Positions 1 through 8,127 are shown, counted from the stretch's first letter. The stretch: DNA of 8,127 bases from CAZMXI01 sp964570205 (GCA_964570205.1 CAZMXI010000205.1:1-8127), one strand, 5' to 3'. Notes: a model not told the origin generated them from the sequence alone. Numbers and translations: made by a program.

Positions 1-31
1 TCCCACAATGTCCCACATTTCATTTTCACTC

Positions 32-71
32 TCCCTGTCGCCGTGTCCCCGTGCCGCCGTGTCGCCTTGTC
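32..71. repeat. Five tandem 8-bp units (GC-rich minisatellite)
   Basis: On the minus strand the units read GACAAGGC, GACACGGC, GGCACGGG, GACACGGC and GACAGGGA, an exact 8-bp period with consensus GRCACGGS. Two units (40-47 and 56-63) are identical and the others differ by one to three bases. The array ends two bases short of the DUF1232 stop codon (74-76), so it lies in the 3' flank of that gene. I see no protein encoded by it, and 8 is not a multiple of 3, so it is not a translated repeat. It may be a slippage product or part of a dispersed genomic repeat family, which cannot be judged from one window. Confidence 0.75.
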
Positions 72-73
72 TG

Positions 74-439
74 TCACCCCCTCATCTCCTCCCCAGGCAT
101 CCCCTCAATCGTCGCGTTCTCGTCCAGCTTCCTCGTGATGTAGTTGATCACGAACGTCGCAACCCCCAGGTCGTCCAACAGCCCGGCCATCGGAATGAAA
201 TCGGGCACCACGTCAAATGGCGAAATCAGGTAGAACAGAGCCCCAAGGATGATGGCCTTCTCGGCCTTGGAAACCGCCGGCGAATGAAAGTACTCCCACA
301 ATTCGCGCGACCGTTTCAACAGCGATGCGCTCCGCACCTTGCGCAGCCAGCGGTTGAACTTGCCGCCAATGCCCCGCGAAGCGCCGGTACGCGCTGCCAT
401 CTGCACCCACTTGGAATTCAGAAAGTCCCTTCCCGTCAT
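74..439 (-). CDS. DUF1232 (YkvA-like) small protein
   Basis: This 121-residue protein carries the core of the DUF1232 family: a charged lead-in KAEKAIILGALFYLISP followed by FDVVPDFIPMAGLLDDLGVA, the highly conserved DxxPDxIPxxGxxDD signature, at about residues 60-94. Family members are short proteins with one hydrophobic, probably membrane-associated helix; their biochemical role is not established. The ATG at 439 is chosen because AAAGGAG (451-457) lies 11 bases upstream. Another ATG at 475 would add 12 residues and has no clear ribosome site. The reading frame stays open to 607, but that extension is Arg-rich, unlike the family, and overlaps the promoter and start of the divergent gene. 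The gene diverges from the cysteine-rich gene at 592 and ends beside the 8-bp tandem repeat. Family assignment is firm; the exact start is less so. Confidence 0.85.
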   Translation of the reverse strand: MTGRDFLNSKWVQMAARTGASRGIGGKFNRWLRKVRSASLLKRSRELWEYFHSPAVSKAEKAIILGALFYLISPFDVVPDFIPMAGLLDDLGVATFVINYITRKLDENATIEGMPGEEMRG

Positions 440-523
440 CGCAACCAGCGCTCCTTTGCCATCAATACTGCACATCGCCGCGCCGCGTGGAGCACAAGAC
501 CGTGCCGCGAATGGCCGATGCGC

Positions 524-539
524 CCCGCGCCGGCGCGGG
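524..539. promoter_or_regulatory. 16-bp perfect palindrome in divergent intergenic region
   Basis: CCCGCGCCGGCGCGGG is a perfect inverted repeat with no spacer, lying between the divergent starts at 439 (minus) and 592 (plus). It ends four bases before the candidate -35 box at 544. Its position would suit an operator for a dimeric regulator acting on the plus-strand promoter. In GC-rich DNA such palindromes also arise by chance, and no cognate regulator is visible nearby, so the operator role is inference. Confidence 0.35.
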
Positions 540-543
540 CGAA

Positions 544-572
544 TTGACACCGGCCGGCCACGGCGGTTCAAT
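544..572 (+). promoter_or_regulatory. Sigma70-like promoter for the DUF3795-type gene
   Basis: A perfect -35 box TTGACA (544-549), a 17-bp spacer and a -10 box TTCAAT (567-572, four of six consensus bases) precede the start at 592. Transcription would begin near 579, at or just before the ribosome site AGAGAGG (579-585), giving a leader of only about 13 bases. The -35 consensus and ideal spacing are strong for DNA this GC-rich. It also argues against the upstream in-frame ATG at 487 as the true start. Confidence 0.55.
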
Positions 573-591
573 CCGCCCAGAGAGGTCAGCC

Positions 592-927
592 ATGCCCGAA
601 TCCACATCCGCCATCATGGTCGCCCGCTGCGGACTGGTGTGCAGCAACTGTGGCGCGATGCGCTCTGGCAGGTGCCAGGGGTGCCACAGCGACCGGCCGA
701 TGTTCAAATGCTGCCCGGTAAAGGCCTGCGCCGTCGAGCGCCAGTGCGACACCTGCGCCGACTGCCGCGAGTATTACGACCTGCGGCATTGCCGCAAGCT
801 CAACAGCCTTGTATCGAGGATTTTCGGGTTCATTTTCCGGAGCGATCGCATCGGCAACCTCAACCGCATCCGCGAAGTCGGCCTGGAAGATTTCATCGCC
901 GAGCGGCAGGCCAGCGGCCGAAAGTGA
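592..927 (+). CDS. Cysteine-rich DUF3795-type protein
   Basis: This 111-residue protein has twelve cysteines in its first 67 residues (13, 17, 20, 28, 31, 40, 41, 46, 52, 55, 58, 67), arranged largely as CxxC and CxxxC pairs such as CGLVCSNC, CQGC and CDTCADC. The C-terminal part, RIGNLNRIREVGLEDFIAE, resembles the usual end of DUF3795 proteins. The pattern suggests binding of zinc or an iron-sulfur cluster, but the family has no established function. There is no signal peptide, so it is probably cytoplasmic. The ATG at 592 has AGAGAGG six bases upstream and a promoter just before it. An alternative ATG at 487 lies upstream of that promoter and would add 35 residues with no family resemblance. 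The gene is convergent with the metalloprotease gene, whose stop codon is 70 bp away. Confidence 0.8.
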   Translation: MPESTSAIMVARCGLVCSNCGAMRSGRCQGCHSDRPMFKCCPVKACAVERQCDTCADCREYYDLRHCRKLNSLVSRIFGFIFRSDRIGNLNRIREVGLEDFIAERQASGRK

Positions 928-997
928 CCGCCAACGTCATCGGCAGCTCTGCTCTCGGAGAAGATGGCGGCCCCCTTCCTGCCCCAGGGTTGGATGA

Positions 998-2710
998 TCA
1001 GCCACCCTGCCATACGCGCACGCGCGTCATGGTCGTCAGCGGCGTTGCGAACAGCCCCTCTTCGGCCGCGGGCACCAGCTCTTCGGAGAATAGTCGCGAG
1101 CCTTCCGCCATGCGCCGCACCCGCGTCCGGCCCAGCATGGCCACGGCAACTTCCGTCCAGTCTGACTGCCCCGCATCATTAAAGGCCGAGATGCGGTAAT
1201 GGTGCCGGCCGCCACACAGATTGCGATCGGCGAACCGATCGGCGTTCTCCTGCAATGCCGCGATCTCGAACCATGTCGCCCCATCCGGCGACCATTGGAT
1301 ATGGAAACCCGTCTCGTCGGATGAGTTGTCGTTCCAATTGAGGCGCACGCGCTTGCGGGCAAAAGCCCGCGCCCGCAACCCGCTGGGCGCCTCGGGCGAC
1401 AGAACCTCCGACTCCGGCGGCGGCGGCAACGGATCGTCCTCGCCTTCGGGCGGCGGCTCGGGCTGGTCCAGTGACGGCACGACCGTGCCCGAGATCGAGT
1501 ATTGCCCCAGATCGCCGTAGTCGCCGTGGCTGGCGACGACGAGCCGGTACGAACCCGCTTCCAGGGTCAGGCTGATCGTCTCACCCAAGCTGGCGGTGTC
1601 CGCGGCGACAATGAGCGCTCCGGCCGCTGTGCGCAGTTCGAGCTTCAGGTCAAGCATGCCGCCGTGCTGCGCGCCGGCCGCAGTGAACGTCACCTGGCCC
1701 GCGCCGGTGCTGAACGAGAAGGCGTCGATGTCGCCGGCCTTCTCGATGATGCCCGCGCCGCCGACCAGTTCCTCGGCGACGGTCATAACCGTGGCGCTCG
1801 CGACCGAACTCGGATGATCGTCCGCCCGGTATCCGAATCCGTTCTTGGTGCCAACCAGGATGGAGATGTCATCCTGGATGTTGCTCGCGACGACCGATGG
1901 CCCGCGCCACCACAACCCGCGCGTCGCGTAATAACTGTTGCCCATGATGGGCGCGCTCAGCGCGGTGCCCTCGTAGTATTCCTCGATCATCCGGCCGGAG
2001 GCATCAAACTCGCTCTGATGCTCCAGTCCGAAGCCGTGCCCCGCCTCGTGGGCGGCCGCTTCGGCGACGTATGTGGCATGGCCGTTGCCCAGGTTGTCCT
2101 CGAAGATCCAAACCTTGTTGGGACTCGAATTGTAGAAGCCCCCGACGTAAGCCACGCCGCCGTAGCCGCCGCCGATCCATGCGCCGTTGCCGCCAATGAC
2201 CGCGTGAAGGGCGATTCGGTCGGCGAAGCTGGCCGGCCTGATGGTGGTGACATCCACGTCGAACGGTGAGTATTTCTCAGCGATGCGAGCCCAGATCTCC
2301 TGGATGGATGCCAGCTCGCCATCGCTGAAGCTGGCGGCATTGCCGTCGCGGTCATAGGCCGGCGTCTGAGGCACGCTGTACGCGCCCCACGAGCCGCCGC
2401 TGTCGCCATCGAAGTCAAGATAAAGCTTGGCGCTGGCCGAGGGATTGCTGCTGAGTTCGGGAAGCTCCGAGAGAGGCACAGCGCCGCTGGGCTCGTCCAT
2501 CGGCTCTGCTGGTTCGACCATGGCCGGCTGCGGGCCGGCAAAGTCAACCGCAAGGTCGAACTCCGGAGGATCGATGCTGGCGCTCAGAAGCCGCCGCGGC
2601 TCGAGCAGCGCGCAATGCGCTTCGGCAACATGGCTTAATGCGCTTCGCCGCGGCGCCCGCCGGTGATGTCGGCCTGTTGGTCGCACGTGCCCTCCGGTGC
2701 TCCGCCGCAT
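998..2710 (-). CDS. Secreted metzincin-type metalloprotease with LEPR motif, PPC-like and FnIII domains
   Basis: A 570-residue exported protein. Residues 36-44 read LEPRRLLSA, the planctomycete LEPR-x-LL motif of extracellular proteins; the 35 residues before it are Arg/His-rich with no ordinary hydrophobic signal core. The catalytic part (about 95-290) begins with KLYLDFDGD and contains HEAGHGFGLEH (221-231), a full HExxHxxGxxH zinc site with Glu222 as the expected base, and PIMG with Met256 as a likely Met-turn. Residues about 325-410 look like a pre-peptidase C-terminal (PPC) beta domain (DIDAFSFSTGAG, LEAGSYRLVV). A Pro/Glu/Asp-rich linker (413-442) leads to a fibronectin type III domain (about 441-525, with LRARAFARKRVRLNWND and YRISAFNDAGQSDW). 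The last 45 residues are unassigned and hold no PEP-CTERM tail. It probably cleaves extracellular protein; the substrate is unknown. No good ribosome site precedes the ATG at 2710, so the start is uncertain; GTG at residue 9 has GGAGGG only three bases ahead. Confidence 0.85.
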   Translation of the reverse strand: MRRSTGGHVRPTGRHHRRAPRRSALSHVAEAHCALLEPRRLLSASIDPPEFDLAVDFAGPQPAMVEPAEPMDEPSGAVPLSELPELSSNPSASAKLYLDFDGDSGGSWGAYSVPQTPAYDRDGNAASFSDGELASIQEIWARIAEKYSPFDVDVTTIRPASFADRIALHAVIGGNGAWIGGGYGGVAYVGGFYNSSPNKVWIFEDNLGNGHATYVAEAAAHEAGHGFGLEHQSEFDASGRMIEEYYEGTALSAPIMGNSYYATRGLWWRGPSVVASNIQDDISILVGTKNGFGYRADDHPSSVASATVMTVAEELVGGAGIIEKAGDIDAFSFSTGAGQVTFTAAGAQHGGMLDLKLELRTAAGALIVAADTASLGETISLTLEAGSYRLVVASHGDYGDLGQYSISGTVVPSLDQPEPPPEGEDDPLPPPPESEVLSPEAPSGLRARAFARKRVRLNWNDNSSDETGFHIQWSPDGATWFEIAALQENADRFADRNLCGGRHHYRISAFNDAGQSDWTEVAVAMLGRTRVRRMAEGSRLFSEELVPAAEEGLFATPLTTMTRVRVWQGG

Positions 2711-2839
2711 ACGTGTGTATCGGCGGGCTTCCGGGGGTGACGTACGATTCGCGGGGCAAGCCGGGCAAACTGGGCAAAGGTCCGCACGCGGTTATTGAGG
2801 CGGGAACGGGGATCGGCCGGTTATCCGGACGCGCACAAA

Positions 2840-2868
2840 CACGGGACGAAGCATCGCTTCGTCCCGTG
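2840..2868 (-). terminator. Intrinsic-type terminator hairpin after the PEP-CTERM gene
   Basis: A perfect 13-bp stem, CACGGGACGAAGC (2840-2852) with its complement (2856-2868), closes a 3-base loop. It begins 28 bases past the stop codon of the PEP-CTERM-like gene. Read on the minus strand the hairpin is followed by TTTGTG, a short T-rich tail. Because the tail is weak, it may stop transcription inefficiently or protect the mRNA 3' end. It separates the gene from the co-directional protease gene starting at 2710, suggesting the two are transcribed separately. Confidence 0.65.
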
Positions 2869-2896
2869 AGCAAGTACCTGGAATGCAGACGTCCGA

Positions 2897-3637
2897 TTAG
2901 TCAGACCTGCCTCGGCGAACTCGGCTGACGAGGCGCCATACACCCAGGACTGTCAACAAGGCTGCGCCCATCGTCGCGGAATGCGGCAGCGGCACCACTG
3001 CCGCAGGTGCGGCAATGTAGAATGTCTCCTGGCTGCCCGCCGTATTGGCGATATCTCCCAAGGTCTCGATCCCAACACGGTTCTTGGGATTGTTGAACCA
3101 CGCCTCCTCGGCGGCGCTCTCGAAAACCACTCGGAACAAATACCCCGACCCGCCGACGCCCTGCCCAGCCACCGTCAGATTCTGCCCTCCAACCGGTGCA
3201 TCATATGTGGCCGTGAAAGACCCGGTCTGCTGATTCTCATCGAGCGGATCATAGCTGTAGAAGACCAGCCTGAAATCATCCAACGCCACATCGGAAGCGC
3301 TGCCTGGCTCGGCAATATTGAAAACAACGCCAAAGCTGTCCTTGCTCACAATCACCGGATCCGGCGTATTGGCCGCCAGTTCCTCAATGCTCCATGTCTT
3401 GCTGCCCGCTCCGGGCTTGACATCGCCCGACTTCACGTCGGCCGTGTTCGTCAAGTTGCGCAGGACAGAGCCGCCTTCGCTGGGGCTGTCCTGCAACGCC
3501 ACGATCGTCGCGACAGCGCCCTTCCCGGTGCCATATTCGTACGTCTCATTGTTGAATGTGATCGATGCGCCGAACGCGCTGCTCGACAACAAGGCCGCCG
3601 CTGAACCGGCCATGACCGCGTTCTTGATGGTCCTCAT
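2897..3637 (-). CDS. Exported PEP-CTERM-like (VPLP variant) protein
   Basis: A 246-residue protein with export signals at both ends. The N-terminus MRTIKNAVMAGSAAALLSS has a basic start and hydrophobic core, with a likely signal peptidase I site after Gly23 (A-F-G, then A). The C-terminus has VPLP (215-218), a hydrophobic segment (about 219-237) and an Arg-rich end, RLVSRVRRGRSD: the motif, membrane helix and basic tail of PEP-CTERM sorting signals, in the VPLP form seen in planctomycetes. In known systems an exosortase cuts at this motif; none is encoded here. The body (24-213) is Gly/Ser/Asp/Asn-rich with no catalytic motif I recognise and looks like a beta-rich surface protein. The ATG at 3637 is preferred since AAGGAG lies four bases upstream; ATGs at 3652 and 3664 are in frame but would place or overlap the ribosome site inside the gene. 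A hairpin follows the stop. Function is unknown. Confidence 0.82.
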   Translation of the reverse strand: MRTIKNAVMAGSAAALLSSSAFGASITFNNETYEYGTGKGAVATIVALQDSPSEGGSVLRNLTNTADVKSGDVKPGAGSKTWSIEELAANTPDPVIVSKDSFGVVFNIAEPGSASDVALDDFRLVFYSYDPLDENQQTGSFTATYDAPVGGQNLTVAGQGVGGSGYLFRVVFESAAEEAWFNNPKNRVGIETLGDIANTAGSQETFYIAAPAAVVPLPHSATMGAALLTVLGVWRLVSRVRRGRSD

Positions 3638-4210
3638 ACGACTCCTTTCCATGACCGGCTCCAAAAAGGCACCGGCCTGATGTTCAGGGATGCGATCGCG
3701 CTCGCCGAACTCGCAGTGGATTCACCCACAGGTCAACAACCGGCACGCACCCACACCGGCCATTCCAGCACCCACTGAAATCGTCGCCGGCCTGCGGCTG
3801 CCGACCCGATCGAGCAGCCGGCCATCTTCCTTGACCAGACTCGACGCACTCTAGTCGCGACCCGCCAATCGCCGCAATTCGGCATTCGGCTGTTTCATAG
3901 GAATCTCCGCTTCCTTCAACTTCTGAAGCACCGGGCACCTCACCGAAACGCCCGCGCCTTCACACCCACACCCACGCTCAGCCGACACAAATCGGCCACA
4001 TATGCAGAGTTTACTACACCGGATGCCCGCCAGTCAACCGTTTTGCCGTATTGTTGCCAAACACCTGTGGCAGCACAGCTTATATCGCACTGAATTTGTG
4101 CCCTATCCTTTCGTCAATCGCGACGAACCAAGCCGAGGCCAGAAAACCTTGTGGACTTCGTCCTGCGTTGCCGCACCGTCACCGGCCCTGGCCGATGGCT
4201 TATGCGTCGG
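3638..4210. other. Intergenic stretch without a convincing gene
   Basis: This stretch separates the minus-strand PEP-CTERM-like gene from the plus-strand recJ, so it should hold divergent promoters. An open frame at 3684-3938 (minus, 84 codons) has no ribosome site, no family resemblance and an odd Trp/Cys/Arg-rich composition, so I do not call it. Within it in another frame, a 15-codon ORF (MKQPNAELRRLAGRD) starts at 3899 on the minus strand and ends at 3852, with GCGGAG eight bases ahead; it might be chance or a decayed gene end. From about 3990 to 4110 base composition is noticeably more AT-rich than the flanks. I found no tRNA, tandem repeat or clear terminator. Confidence 0.5.
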
Positions 4211-4239
4211 TTGAGCCATTCGACGCTCGGCACTAGAAT
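4211..4239 (+). promoter_or_regulatory. Sigma70-like promoter for recJ
   Basis: TTGAGC (4211-4216, four of six consensus bases), a 17-bp spacer and TAGAAT (4234-4239, five of six) lie 47 bases upstream of the recJ start. Transcription would begin near 4246, leaving a leader of about 40 bases. Spacing is ideal and the -10 box is good, but this is a sequence match only. Confidence 0.5.
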
Positions 4240-4286
4240 CATCCGCCGTTGCTGATTCTTCCTCCTTGAAAGGGCACTGAGCACGG

Positions 4287-6053
4287 ATGCACCAGCCCAA
4301 ACGATGGAATATCGCCCCCGTCTCGCAGGGCTGCGCGGACTTGGCCGCTCGCCTGAAAACGTCGCCCCTGATCGCCCAGATCCTCCTGAACCGCAAGATC
4401 TCCACCCCGGAGGAATGCCAGCGTTTTCTCTCGCCCAGCCTGAAGCTGTTGCACGATCCGGCCGACATGCCCAACCTCATGCCTGCGGCCGAGCGCATTG
4501 CCCAGGCCATCCGCGACGGCGAGAAGATCGTCATTTACGGCGATTATGATGTCGATGGCATCACCGCCACCGCGATACTCCTGCACGCCATCCGCCTTCT
4601 AGGCGGCTTGGCCGAAGGGTATATTCCCCATCGCCTTGACGAAGGTTACGGTCTCAACGCCGACGCCATCACCCAGATCTGCGACGACGGAGCGCAGCTC
4701 ATCGTCACCGTCGATTGCGGCATCACCGCCATTGCCGAGGCCCGGCTCGCCCGCCAGCGAAGCGTCGATCTGATCGTCACCGACCACCACGAATGCCGGC
4801 GCAGCGCTGATGGCGCCGCCAGCCTGCCCGAGTGTCTTGCCATCGTTCATCCGCGACTGGATGAAGCCGGCGGGCCATCAACCTACGCCAACCCCAACCT
4901 GTGCGGCGCGGGCGTGGCGTTTAAGCTGGCGTGGGGCATCGGCCGGGCATTCGGCGGCGCTGACCGCGTCAGCGCCGACTTCCGGCGGTTCCTCATCGAC
5001 GCCACTGGCCTGGCGGCGCTGGGCACGATTGCCGACGTCGTGCCCCTGACCGGCGAGAATCGGTTGTTGGCGCATTTTGGCCTGGGCGGGCTGCAACGCA
5101 GCGAGATGACCGGCATTCAGGCGCTGATCGAGTCGGCCGGCCTCGGCGGGCAGAAGCTCGACAGCTTCCACGTCGGTTTCCGGCTCGCGCCTCGGCTGAA
5201 CGCCTGCGGGCGCATGGGCCACGCGCGCGAGGCGCTGGAGATGCTCACCGTGGCCACCGCCGACCGCGCCCGCGAGATAGCCACCGGGCTCGAACAGCAG
5301 AATCGCGCCCGCCAGACCATAGAACGGCAGATCTTCGAAGAAGCCGTCGAGCAGGTCCGCGAACTGGGATACGACCGGGAAGACTGCCACGGCATGGTCC
5401 TGGCGGCGGAGGGGTGGCATCCAGGCGTGATCGGCATCGTGGCGTCGCGCATGGTGGGACGGTTTCACAGGCCGACGGTCATGATTGCCCTGGGCGATGA
5501 CCATGGTCACGGCAGCGCCCGCTCCATTCCGGGTTTCCATCTGGCGCGGGCGTTGGAGGCCTGCCGCAAGCACCTGGAGACCTGCGGCGGCCACGAGATG
5601 GCCGCCGGCCTGCGCGTGGACCGAACCAAGCTGGAGACATTCCGCGAGGCATTTTGCGACTACGCCCGGCTGAACCTGCCTAAAGAGTTGCTGACGCCTG
5701 AGTTACGGATCGATGCGGTGGCCGAATTGCGACAGATCAACGAGGCTGTGGTGACTGATCTGGCCCGGCTGGGTCCTTTCGGCACAGCCAATCCCCGCCC
5801 GCTGCTGTGTTGCCTGGGTGCGGAGGTTGGAGGGCTGCCCCGGCGAGTCGGCCGGAGCGCTGAACACCTCCAGTTCATTGCCCGCCAGGGCAACGCATCG
5901 CTGAAGTGCATTGGATTCGGCATGGGCGGCCTGATGGAGGAGCTGCAACCCGGCACCCGCGTCGATCTGGCAATCGAGCCAACTCTCAATGAATACAACG
6001 GTTATCGCAATGTCGAGCTCGAGGTGAAAGATCTGCGCCTCGCCCGGAGTTGA
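4287..6053 (+). CDS. recJ: Single-stranded-DNA-specific exonuclease RecJ
   Basis: RecJ is a DHH-family, Mn/Mg-dependent 5'-3' exonuclease on single-stranded DNA, used in recombinational repair (RecF pathway), mismatch repair and base excision repair in the cytoplasm. At 588 residues it has normal length. The DHH domain shows DYDVDG (86-91), VDCGI (142-146), TDHHE (165-169), GTIADVVPL (246-254) and CGRMGH (307-312), so the metal ligands are intact. The DHHA1 domain has GWHPGVIGIVASR (376-388), GSARS (409-413) and CGGHEMAAG (433-441). The C-terminal OB-type domain follows LGPFGTANPRP (495-505). The ATG at 4287 gives the expected N-terminus with PLIAQILLNR before the DHH domain. The nearest ribosome-like site, GAAAGGG (4268-4274), is 12 bases away, rather far, so initiation may be modest. 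carB follows on the same strand after 114 bp, long enough to hold its own promoter. Identification is firm. Confidence 0.97.
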   Translation: MHQPKRWNIAPVSQGCADLAARLKTSPLIAQILLNRKISTPEECQRFLSPSLKLLHDPADMPNLMPAAERIAQAIRDGEKIVIYGDYDVDGITATAILLHAIRLLGGLAEGYIPHRLDEGYGLNADAITQICDDGAQLIVTVDCGITAIAEARLARQRSVDLIVTDHHECRRSADGAASLPECLAIVHPRLDEAGGPSTYANPNLCGAGVAFKLAWGIGRAFGGADRVSADFRRFLIDATGLAALGTIADVVPLTGENRLLAHFGLGGLQRSEMTGIQALIESAGLGGQKLDSFHVGFRLAPRLNACGRMGHAREALEMLTVATADRAREIATGLEQQNRARQTIERQIFEEAVEQVRELGYDREDCHGMVLAAEGWHPGVIGIVASRMVGRFHRPTVMIALGDDHGHGSARSIPGFHLARALEACRKHLETCGGHEMAAGLRVDRTKLETFREAFCDYARLNLPKELLTPELRIDAVAELRQINEAVVTDLARLGPFGTANPRPLLCCLGAEVGGLPRRVGRSAEHLQFIARQGNASLKCIGFGMGGLMEELQPGTRVDLAIEPTLNEYNGYRNVELEVKDLRLARS

Positions 6054-6104
6054 CCGGCGACCCCATCGTGCCTTCCGCGGATTCCCGGGTGCGATAGCGC
6101 GTTC

Positions 6105-6133
6105 TTTCCAATCCATACCAATCTCAGTACCAT
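6105..6133 (+). promoter_or_regulatory. Weak candidate promoter for carB
   Basis: TTTCCA (6105-6110) and TACCAT (6128-6133), each four of six consensus bases, are separated by exactly 17 bp and would start transcription near 6140, about 28 bases before carB. A direct repeat CCATACC (6113-6119 and 6130-6136, 17 bp apart) overlaps the spacer and -10 box. Read-through from recJ is equally possible, as I see no terminator in the 114-bp gap. Confidence 0.3.
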
Positions 6134-6167
6134 ACCCGGAATTTTGGACTGAAAGAGATCCACATAG

Positions 6168-8127
<1,960 letters not shown>

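Noticed and set aside
440..607. Upstream extension of the DUF1232 gene to an ATG at 607
   Set aside because: The added residues are Arg-rich with no family resemblance, overlap the divergent promoter and gene start, and a good ribosome site supports the ATG at 439.
928..970. CCGCCA/TGGCGG inverted repeat after the DUF3795-type gene as a bidirectional terminator
   Set aside because: Only six base pairs with a 31-base loop and no T-tract on either side.
1502..2269. 255-codon plus-strand open frame opposite the metalloprotease
   Set aside because: It is a shadow of the protease frame, whose zinc site, Met-turn and domain order leave no doubt about the coding strand.
2711..2839. Promoter for the metalloprotease on the minus strand
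   Set aside because: Only partial -35-like TTGCCC matches without a credible -10 box at proper spacing.
3852..3935. Minus-strand segment ending LKEAEIPMKQPNAELRRLAGRD, faintly like the end of an IS3-family OrfA coiled coil
   Set aside because: The similarity would need a five-residue insertion, no other transposase part or terminal inverted repeat is visible, and the match is too short to support a mobile element.
3684..3938. 84-codon open frame on the minus strand
   Set aside because: No ribosome site, no recognisable motif and an unusual Trp/Cys/Arg-rich composition; probably a chance open frame in GC-rich DNA.
4054..4086. TTGCCA ... TATATC as a recJ promoter
   Set aside because: The 21-bp spacer is too long; the pair at 4211-4239 is better spaced and nearer the gene.
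4878..5594. Long open frame (238 codons) antisense to recJ, and similar ones across recJ and carB
   Set aside because: They mirror the codon pattern of the genuine plus-strand genes in GC-rich DNA and encode no recognisable protein.

Overview
This GC-rich, 8.1-kb bacterial window most probably comes from a member of the Planctomycetota, perhaps the Phycisphaerae. The main evidence is two exported proteins. One carries an N-terminal LEPRRLLSA motif of the LEPR-x-LL type that planctomycetes use on surface and secreted proteins. The other ends in a PEP-CTERM-like tail of the VPLP form. The lineage call is an inference from these motifs and base composition, since there is no rRNA gene here.

Left part (1-2896): a small DUF1232 (YkvA-like) gene on the minus strand diverges from a small cysteine-rich DUF3795-type gene on the plus strand. 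The shared intergenic region holds a perfect 16-bp palindrome and a good sigma70-like promoter for the DUF3795 gene. Five tandem 8-bp units lie just beyond the stop codon of the DUF1232 gene. Convergent to the DUF3795 gene is a large minus-strand gene for a secreted multidomain metalloprotease: LEPR motif, metzincin-type HExxHxxGxxH zinc site, pre-peptidase C-terminal (PPC)-like beta domain, proline-rich linker and fibronectin type III domain.

Middle part (2897-4286): a PEP-CTERM-like exported protein is encoded on the minus strand. It is followed by a strong 13-bp hairpin that probably terminates it and separates it from the protease gene. Upstream is about 650 bp without a convincing gene, which ends in a candidate promoter for the next gene.

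Right part (4287-8127): two housekeeping genes lie on the plus strand. They are recJ (single-strand-specific 5'-3' exonuclease, complete) and carB (carbamoyl-phosphate synthase large subunit, cut by the window end after 653 codons). CarB carries several insertions relative to the E. coli enzyme, including a low-complexity stretch of about 40 residues before the oligomerisation domain.

I see no CRISPR array, tRNA, rRNA, complete insertion sequence or defence cassette, and nothing I could defend as a new multi-gene system. The more interesting items are the regulatory and repeat structures around the two small genes, the architecture of the exported proteins, and the CarB insertions.
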